A stretch of 19,979 nucleotides of DNA from Methanobacteriota archaeon (GTDB taxonomy: Archaea > Thermoplasmatota > Poseidoniia > MGIII > CG-Epi1): contig JAPOKN010000020.1 of the NCBI GenBank assembly GCA_029977605.1, forward strand, positions 1-19,979, read 5' to 3'. Below are positions 15,367-19,979 of the stretch, piece by piece. The notes beneath the pieces were generated by a model. The model was given only the letters and a program-made list of their open reading frames with translations, made no database searches and was not told the DNA's origin. The stretch's first letter is position 1; each line of letters opens with the position of its first letter. Both the position numbers and the translations under genes were made by a program.

Positions 15367-16188
15367 TTGGCAAAAGTCACACGAACCAAAGTTAAAGACA
15401 AGTGGAAGAGCAAAGTATGGTACCGCTTACATGCACCATCTATGTTCAACTACACTATAATGGCACATACGCCTGCTGACAATCCAGAATTTGTAAACGG
15501 AAGAGTAGCCGAAGTACCATTAGAAAAATTAACTGGAGACTACACTCAGAAAAATTTTATGATAAAATTTAGAGTCAATGAAACTAGAGGAAATAATGCC
15601 TTTACCTCGTTTGATGGACACAGACTAACCTCAGATTACAAAAGAGCATTAACAAGACGTAGGAATAGTCGTATTGACTGTAACTTTGTTTTAAAATTGG
15701 ATGACGACGTTCAAATTCGTATCAAACCAATTATTATGGTAGACAAAAGAATTAAAAAATCGCAAGAAAAAGTTTTGAGAGCTTTAGCTCACGAAACAAT
15801 AGAAAAAAGTTTAACAAAGTTATCATTATCTGAGGCTTTAAAGAAAATTTATTCAGGCGATCTTAGCAAAGAAGCTGCTGCAACTTTGAAAACTACTTAT
15901 CCTACCAAAAGGGTCGAAATTTCAAAAATTAACGTTATGAATCCTGCAAGTCTTATGGAAGTTCCACCTGATGAGGAGGAACTCGAAAAAATCTTAACTT
16001 CTAACGATGAAGAAGAAATTGAAGAAGTCTCTGTAGAAGATGATAAAGGTGACGAATCACCTATTGAAAGTGATGATAAAATAGATTATTCGTCTATGAA
16101 AGTTGCTGAATTAAAAGAATTATTGAAAGAAAAAGACTTACCAGTATCAGGCACCAAGGCTGAACTTATTGAAAGATTAGAGACTTGA
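15367..16188 (+). CDS. rps3ae: 30S ribosomal protein eS1 (S3Ae) with C-terminal SAP domain
   Basis: Residues 1-200 are eS1/S3Ae, a small-subunit protein near the mRNA exit on the 30S platform, shared by archaea and eukaryotes. Recognisable blocks are KDKWKSKVWYRLHAPSMF (10-27), GRVAEVPLEKLTGD (45-58), the Arg-rich KRALTRRRNSRIDC (92-105) and PTKRVEISKINVM (179-191). Archaeal S3Ae usually stops at about 200-225 residues. Here an acidic linker (201-238) leads to a SAP motif at 240-272 (YSSMKVAELKELLKEKDLPV then GTKAELIERL), a helix-turn-helix module that usually binds DNA or sometimes RNA. The TTG start has GGAG 5 bases upstream. The stop overlaps the start of the small membrane protein gene (TTGA), a surprising coupling to transporter genes. 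Confidence 0.93.
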   Translation: MAKVTRTKVKDKWKSKVWYRLHAPSMFNYTIMAHTPADNPEFVNGRVAEVPLEKLTGDYTQKNFMIKFRVNETRGNNAFTSFDGHRLTSDYKRALTRRRNSRIDCNFVLKLDDDVQIRIKPIIMVDKRIKKSQEKVLRALAHETIEKSLTKLSLSEALKKIYSGDLSKEAAATLKTTYPTKRVEISKINVMNPASLMEVPPDEEELEKILTSNDEEEIEEVSVEDDKGDESPIESDDKIDYSSMKVAELKELLKEKDLPVSGTKAELIERLET

Positions 16189-16421
16189 ACCAAAAGACCT
16201 GGGAGCTTTTACCATTCTGGTTCCCACAGTCGAAGAATAATAGATTTTGGTCCATAATATTCATAACTTTAATTGTATTGAGCATAGATTTTTGGAACTG
16301 GAATTCTGATACTAGAGTTTCTGATTGGATTCCTGTTTGGATTATATATCTTATAGTTGTTCAGTTTGCTTTGGCTTATTCACTATGGAAGTTCTCGAAG
16401 GAGTGGAATTTAGATGAGTGA
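16185..16421 (+). CDS. Small two-helix membrane protein, putative symporter partner
   Basis: The product has 78 residues with two clear membrane helices (about 21-39 and 48-70), aromatic-rich and with a charged C-terminus. The TTG at 16185 overlaps the eS1 stop (TTGA), and its own 3' end overlaps the symporter start by 8 bases. In position and shape it resembles the small subunits that precede SSS-family symporters in bacteria (DUF485, DUF3311 or DUF4212 types), but I do not see a clear match to any of them. A helper or assembly subunit for the symporter is the best inference. Confidence 0.75.
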   Translation: MNQKTWELLPFWFPQSKNNRFWSIIFITLIVLSIDFWNWNSDTRVSDWIPVWIIYLIVVQFALAYSLWKFSKEWNLDE

Positions 16422-17877
16422 TTTAGTCACAATTTTATTAATTCTTTCATTGTATCTTTGTATTTCAATAGCTATTGGAATATACGGACGCAGTGGTGAA
16501 GACAGTGCTGAAGATTATTTTGTAGCGTCCCGTAAAATAAATCCTTGGGTCTTATTCTGTACACTAGCTGCTACAAATTTTTCAGCTTTCTTTTTCCTGG
16601 GATTTGCTGGCGCCAGTTACCGAGCTGGTTGGGGATTCTATGGAATTATGGCCATGGGTACATCACTTGTTGGCTTATCAATACTCCTACTTGGAATTCC
16701 TATCTATAAATTAGGAAAAGAAAAAGGGTACATGACTCCTCCTGCTTTGATTGCAGGTGAAACAAAATCAAAACATTTAGGATGGTTATATGGTATTGTT
16801 CTAGTAGTGTTCACATTGCCTTACCTTGCAACGCAGCCTATGGGGGCTGGAATACTATTGGAAACTTTATCTGGAGGAGAGATTCCCTACTTTACCGGTG
16901 CATTTCTCTTGACGTGTGTAATGATAACTTATCTCATTTTAGGAGGAATGAAATCTTCTGCGATGACAGATGTTTTTCAAGGAATTTTGATGTTTACCAT
17001 TTTGATAATGTTTGTTCTTGGATTCTTTATACACGAAGACATTGGAGGATTTAGTGAGGCTGGACAATCATTATGGGATAGCAAGCCTGAAAAATTTATT
17101 AGAGAAGGTAACTTCACATGGCAAATTATCTTTTCCTACACTATCTTGTGGCCAATAACTGTACCTATGTTTCCTCAACTTTTTTCTAGATTTTATATTG
17201 CTGAAGATGATAAAGCCATACGTACTGCGGCTTGGTTATACCCAACGGTGGTTCCAATACTTTTCCTATTTCCTGTGATTATCGGAGTTTATGGAAACAT
17301 TGTTGATTTTGATAGAGTACTGACTAGAACTGAATCTGACAATATACTTCCATTGGTATTAACAGAATACGCACCACTTTGGGCAGGAGCTATTGTTTGC
17401 GTCGGGGCAATTGCTGCGTTCATGTCAACTGCCGATTCTCAAATTCTTGCAATGTCATCAATAATTACTAAAGATGGCTTGCCTGCTGTCACAAATATTA
17501 AAAAAGAAAACGAAAAACAAATAGGAAGAATATTAATCATTATACTAGCGATAATTGGTCTAATACTAGCTTACGATCCTCCAGATACTATTTTTGATAT
17601 TGTATCACAAGCCTTTACTGGCTTAGCTGTTCTATTCCCTACGACTGTAGCCGTTCTATATTGGAAAAGAGTAAGAGCTAATAGTTGCATAATTTCAATA
17701 ATAGCTGGAGAAGCAATAGTTGCCTGGTCATACTGGAGTCTCAAAACTGGAAGTGCAATACCTGAATGGTTTACTCAAGGCTTTCACATTAGTACGCCTG
17801 TTATTTTTATTACGATAATAGTTTTATGGATTTCAACTGAAATTGAAGAAAGATTATCCAATAACTCCAGTAGCTAA
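16414..17877 (+). CDS. Sodium:solute symporter (SSS/SLC5 family)
   Basis: This is a Na+-driven secondary uptake carrier with the LeuT fold. It has 487 residues and about 13 hydrophobic helices. Family hallmarks are the SAEDYFVASRKINPW opening (31-45), the TM1 block AATNFSAFFFLGFAGASY (52-69) and the Na+-binding TM8 block FMSTADSQILAMSS (336-349). Substrate cannot be fixed from sequence; acetate, proline, pantothenate or sugar-type members all share these blocks. The ATG at 16414 has GGAGTGG (16400-16406) as ribosome-binding site and overlaps the small membrane protein gene by 8 bases. The last 24 bases overlap the end of the convergent egsA gene. Confidence 0.92.
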   Translation: MSDLVTILLILSLYLCISIAIGIYGRSGEDSAEDYFVASRKINPWVLFCTLAATNFSAFFFLGFAGASYRAGWGFYGIMAMGTSLVGLSILLLGIPIYKLGKEKGYMTPPALIAGETKSKHLGWLYGIVLVVFTLPYLATQPMGAGILLETLSGGEIPYFTGAFLLTCVMITYLILGGMKSSAMTDVFQGILMFTILIMFVLGFFIHEDIGGFSEAGQSLWDSKPEKFIREGNFTWQIIFSYTILWPITVPMFPQLFSRFYIAEDDKAIRTAAWLYPTVVPILFLFPVIIGVYGNIVDFDRVLTRTESDNILPLVLTEYAPLWAGAIVCVGAIAAFMSTADSQILAMSSIITKDGLPAVTNIKKENEKQIGRILIIILAIIGLILAYDPPDTIFDIVSQAFTGLAVLFPTTVAVLYWKRVRANSCIISIIAGEAIVAWSYWSLKTGSAIPEWFTQGFHISTPVIFITIIVLWISTEIEERLSNNSSS

Positions 17878-18921
17878 AGCTGCTTCTTCTATTTGTTTTT
17901 GAGTTGATTTATCTAGGATTGTAATTCGTTGAGGTCTTATTTCTTTAGATTTAATTAACGCTTCTAAAATTATACCATCATCCATTCCTAACTCTTTAGA
18001 GTTGATTGGTGCATTAACTGCACTTAGAGTATCTTTTATTCTTTTCCAATCTCCTCCATGCAAGTACATCGTAACTATCGAACCAAGACCACATTGTTCT
18101 CCGTGCAATGCCGGATTACTGCAATTAGAATCAAGCCAATGAGAAAACTTATGTTCTCCTCCACTAGCAGGTCTAGAGGTACCTGCTATAGACATTGCCA
18201 CTCCACTAGAAATTAACGCTTTAACTACTAATCGAACACCTTCCTCCTTACCACTAGCAACTTTTTCAATACCATTTTCAACTAGCTCTGCAGCCATTTC
18301 AGATAATGCCGCAGCATATTCGCTGTAGTCTGCCTTTTGACCTGCTAATCTCCAATCTAAAACTGCCGTTTGATTACTGATTATATCGCCTACACCAGCT
18401 CCAAGCAATCTTTTTGGAGCTTTTGATATTATTTCTGTATCTGCAACTACAGCAATTGGTGGAATTGCTTGCATAGATGTTTTACGGCCATCTCTTCGTA
18501 TTGAGGCTCTAGCTGATCCAAAACCATCGTGTGAAGCGGCAGTTGGAATAGATATGAAAGGAATGTTATTATTGAAACCTGCTTGCTTTGCTATATCTAT
18601 TGGACGTCCCCCTCCCAAACCAACCAAGAAATCTATCTTATCTGAATAAGCCTCTACCCTTTCCAGCTCCTCAATGTTTGCTCCCTTTATCTCCACCTTT
18701 TCCATCGGATGACCGCCAGCCTCCAAATATTCTATTACTTTGTTTCCTGCAATATCCAAAGTATTAGTGTCACAAACTATCAAGCCACGCTCTGGAATAT
18801 CCAATTCTGCAATTACTGCTGGAATTTGCTCTAATACGCCAGGTCCTGTAACAACCATTCTTGGCAAAACCATAGAACGTGCCGGTTTTGTCTTCATCAG
18901 TTTTGTAATCATAATGGCCAT
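17854..18921 (-). CDS. egsA: sn-Glycerol-1-phosphate dehydrogenase
   Basis: The enzyme reduces dihydroxyacetone phosphate to sn-glycerol-1-phosphate with NAD(P)H, the first committed step to archaeal ether lipids, in the cytoplasm. It is an iron-alcohol-dehydrogenase-fold, Zn-dependent enzyme. The nucleotide-binding GLGGGRPID is at 101-109, with the family block IPTAASHDGFGS at 125-136. The metal ligands fit Asp179 (GAGVGDIISN), His257 (GGEHKFSH) and His273 (LHGEQCG). Length 355 is normal. ATG at 18921 is used, though several in-frame ATGs follow in the first 17 codons and the family core begins at about residue 17. It is divergent from the FKBP gene over a 56-base gap. Confidence 0.95.
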   Translation of the reverse strand: MAIMITKLMKTKPARSMVLPRMVVTGPGVLEQIPAVIAELDIPERGLIVCDTNTLDIAGNKVIEYLEAGGHPMEKVEIKGANIEELERVEAYSDKIDFLVGLGGGRPIDIAKQAGFNNNIPFISIPTAASHDGFGSARASIRRDGRKTSMQAIPPIAVVADTEIISKAPKRLLGAGVGDIISNQTAVLDWRLAGQKADYSEYAAALSEMAAELVENGIEKVASGKEEGVRLVVKALISSGVAMSIAGTSRPASGGEHKFSHWLDSNCSNPALHGEQCGLGSIVTMYLHGGDWKRIKDTLSAVNAPINSKELGMDDGIILEALIKSKEIRPQRITILDKSTQKQIEEAALATGVIG

Positions 18922-18977
18922 TAAGAAGTCTTACTTTCCAACATAAGCGCTTAATACTCTGCCTTTTAGACGGAAAT
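18922..18977. promoter_or_regulatory. Divergent promoter region of egsA and the FKBP gene
   Basis: CTTAATAC (18950-18957) is centred about 25 bases before the FKBP ATG at 18978, fitting a leaderless transcript. The same element in reverse (GTATTAAG) is about 32 bases before the egsA ATG, which would leave a leader of about 6 bases. It overlaps an AGCGCT hexamer at 18946-18951. Assignment is by spacing only. Confidence 0.4.
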
Positions 18978-19733
18978 ATGGCCTTGAAAGATGGTGACAT
19001 TATAACTTTAGATTACGAAGGACGAACTGATGGCGTTTTATTCGATACTACTTTAGAAAAGGTAGCAAAAAAGGAAGACTCTGTTGTGGAAAATAGAGTG
19101 TATGCTCCAATTACTGTAGTTGTTGGGGATGGGAGATTAGTTCCTGGCCTTGAAAATGACTTGAAAAAGGCGAAAGTAGGAAAAACAACTGAAGTAACAA
19201 TATCTCCAGAAGACGCATATGGACCTAGAGACACTAAACTTATAGAGACAATGTCTGTTTCAAAATTTAGAAGATTATGTCCTAATGCAAAGGGATTTGT
19301 TGGAGAAGAAATTAATATTGAAGGAAAAGTAGGAATACTTGCTAACGTTTATGGATCAAGAGTCAGAGTTGATTTCAATCCTGGACTTGCAGGAAAAGAA
19401 CTTGTTTTCAAATACACTGTTAAGTCTACGATTAAAAAAGTAGATGAGAAAATAAAAGCTCTGTTTAACGCAGAATATCCTTCAGATGAAGATTTTAATA
19501 TTAATGTTAAGAAAGGAGTAGCATCAATTAATCTACCTGAGAGGACCAAATTTGATATTAACTGGTTCCAGGCAAAATATAGAGTTGTTGCTGCAATAAG
19601 AAAGCATACCGATGTAACTGATATTGAGTTTTTAGAACACTATGAAGGCACAAAGCCTGAAACAAAAAAAGAAGATAAGAAAAAAACCGCAAAAAAATCT
19701 TCGAAAAAGAGTACTAATAAGAGTAAAAAATAA
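18978..19733 (+). CDS. FKBP-type peptidyl-prolyl isomerase, SlyD-like, with basic tail
   Basis: This is a folding helper that catalyses cis/trans isomerisation of prolyl bonds and acts as a chaperone. The FKBP domain (about 5-90 and 138-150) shows LDYEGRTDGVLFDTT, VVVGDGRLVPGLENDL and ISPEDAYGPRD. An insert-in-flap chaperone domain occupies about 90-137, as in SlyD and archaeal long-type FKBPs. A further domain (152-222) corresponds to the extra C-terminal domain of archaeal 26-29 kDa FKBPs. Residues 226-251 are a lysine-rich low-complexity tail like that on other proteins of this window. The ATG at 18978 is about 25 bases from the TATA-like CTTAATAC. T6 at 19762-19767 downstream could act as its terminator. 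Confidence 0.93.
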   Translation: MALKDGDIITLDYEGRTDGVLFDTTLEKVAKKEDSVVENRVYAPITVVVGDGRLVPGLENDLKKAKVGKTTEVTISPEDAYGPRDTKLIETMSVSKFRRLCPNAKGFVGEEINIEGKVGILANVYGSRVRVDFNPGLAGKELVFKYTVKSTIKKVDEKIKALFNAEYPSDEDFNINVKKGVASINLPERTKFDINWFQAKYRVVAAIRKHTDVTDIEFLEHYEGTKPETKKEDKKKTAKKSSKKSTNKSKK

Positions 19734-19761
19734 TAAATTTGCACTGCATATTTTAAGCACG

Positions 19762-19767
19762 TTTTTT
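19762..19767 (+). terminator. Possible oligo-T terminator after the FKBP gene
   Basis: TTTTTT lies 29 bases after the FKBP stop and before the TATA-like box of the next gene. Archaeal polymerase often terminates at T-runs without a hairpin, and no hairpin is seen. Six T residues in AT-rich DNA is weak evidence. Confidence 0.25.
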
Positions 19768-19775
19768 GGCAACTA

Positions 19776-19826
19776 TTATTATATAGTCTTTCTTGTATGG
19801 CAAGTAACTTTCTAAAGGTGAGACAA
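19776..19826 (+). promoter_or_regulatory. Promoter and ribosome-binding site of the repeat-protein gene
   Basis: TTATTATATAG (19776-19786) would place the transcript start near 19806. AAAGGTGAG (19814-19822) is a near-perfect complement to the archaeal 16S 3' end and ends 4-5 bases before the ATG at 19827. This is the best Shine-Dalgarno in the window, so the gene is leadered, unlike many neighbours. Confidence 0.55.
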
Positions 19827-19979
19827 ATGAAAGAAAAAATAGACAAAGGCCTGAAAGATGGCAATGGATTAACCAATGGTAACGGATTAACAAACGGTAA
19901 CGGATTAACCAATGGTAACGGATTAACCAATGGTAACGGATTAACAAACGGTAACGGATTAACCAATGGTAACGGATTA
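19827..19979 (+). CDS. Start of a GLTNGN hexapeptide-repeat protein, cut by the window edge
   Basis: Reading from the ATG at 19827, a short charged head (MKEKIDKGLKDGN) is followed by tandem copies of Gly-Leu-Thr-Asn-Gly-Asn to the window edge: six full units and the start of a seventh (51 codons visible). No signal peptide precedes the repeats, so this part should begin in the cytoplasm. An in-frame ATG at 19797 would add ten residues but lacks a ribosome-binding site. Function is unknown. From memory, Asn-Gly-rich repeats of this style occur in proteins of Thermoplasmata and Marine Group II archaea, sometimes ahead of membrane segments, but I cannot verify that here. The sequence contains no Asn-x-Ser/Thr glycosylation sites. 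Confidence 0.8.
   Translation, partial: MKEKIDKGLKDGNGLTNGNGLTNGNGLTNGNGLTNGNGLTNGNGLTNGNGL
19866..19979 (+). repeat. Tandem 18-bp repeat, coding for GLTNGN, with 54-bp higher-order period
   Basis: Units of 18 bases start at 19866, 19884, 19902, 19920, 19938 and 19956, with a partial unit at 19974. Two versions alternate and differ only at two synonymous codon positions: A carries ACC AAT (GGATTAACCAATGGTAAC) and B carries ACA AAC. The order is A-B-A-A-B-A, so a 54-base block is repeated exactly. The array continues beyond the window. Confidence 0.95.

Noticed and set aside
15287..15373. Upstream extension of the universal stress protein to 15373
   Set aside because: The added 29 residues are not USP-like and overlap the start of eS1. 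MFDKILLPVDPS at 15286 is the family N-terminus with a correctly spaced TATA box.
19640..19966. Minus-strand open frame with VNPLPL-type repeats
   Set aside because: It is the reverse complement of the 18-bp array, which stays open in several frames. The plus frame has a TATA box and strong ribosome-binding site, and the minus frame overlaps the FKBP tail.
19866..19979. CRISPR-like array
   Set aside because: Units are directly adjacent with no unique spacers, and they read as identical hexapeptides in frame.

Overview
The window is a gene-dense, AT-rich stretch of archaeal chromosome. The archaeal assignment is secure. It carries an archaeal-type primase large subunit, replication factor C small subunit, XPD/Rad3-type Fe-S helicase, ribosomal protein eS1 (S3Ae), sn-glycerol-1-phosphate dehydrogenase (the enzyme that sets archaeal lipid stereochemistry) and an archaeal-style phosphoglycerate kinase. 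TATA-like boxes about 24-28 bases upstream of many start codons suggest widespread leaderless transcription. A bacterial-looking glutaryl-CoA dehydrogenase, a DUF6015-like small protein and an Asn-Gly-rich hexapeptide repeat protein make a Thermoplasmatota lineage, probably marine Poseidoniales (Marine Group II), my best guess. That placement is inference, not proof.

Layout. 1-48: N-terminus of a leftward gene cut by the window edge. 133/145-1299: membrane-anchored acidic protein with a C-terminal zinc ribbon (+). 1296-2783: priL (-). 2834-6282: three-gene rightward operon with an ABC ATPase, an ABC-2 permease with an extra ectodomain, and a pilin-like membrane protein ending in a lamin-tail domain. 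6283-7449: glutaryl-CoA dehydrogenase-like enzyme (-). 7531-9832: rfcS and pgk (+). 9834-9910: tRNA-Thr(CGU) (-). 9945-12219: DUF6015-like gene overlapping xpd (-). 12313-12927: unknown membrane protein (+). 12924-15286: tandem universal stress protein followed by an SLC13-type carrier (-). 15367-17877: eS1 with a C-terminal SAP domain, a 78-residue two-helix membrane protein and a sodium/solute symporter (+). 17854-18921: egsA (-). 18978-19733: SlyD-like FKBP isomerase (+). 19827-19979: start of a protein made of tandem GLTNGN hexapeptides, cut by the right edge.

Genes are packed with almost no spacer. Every convergent pair abuts or overlaps at the stop codons. Several divergent pairs appear to share one TATA-like element. 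No stretch over 300 bases lacks a gene, and I saw no insertion sequence, CRISPR array or phage genes. The most unusual items are the eS1-SAP fusion, the hexapeptide repeat gene with a 54-bp higher-order period, the ABC/pilin-like/lamin-tail operon, the SLC13 carrier with altered SNT motifs, and the long C-terminal extension on PriL.
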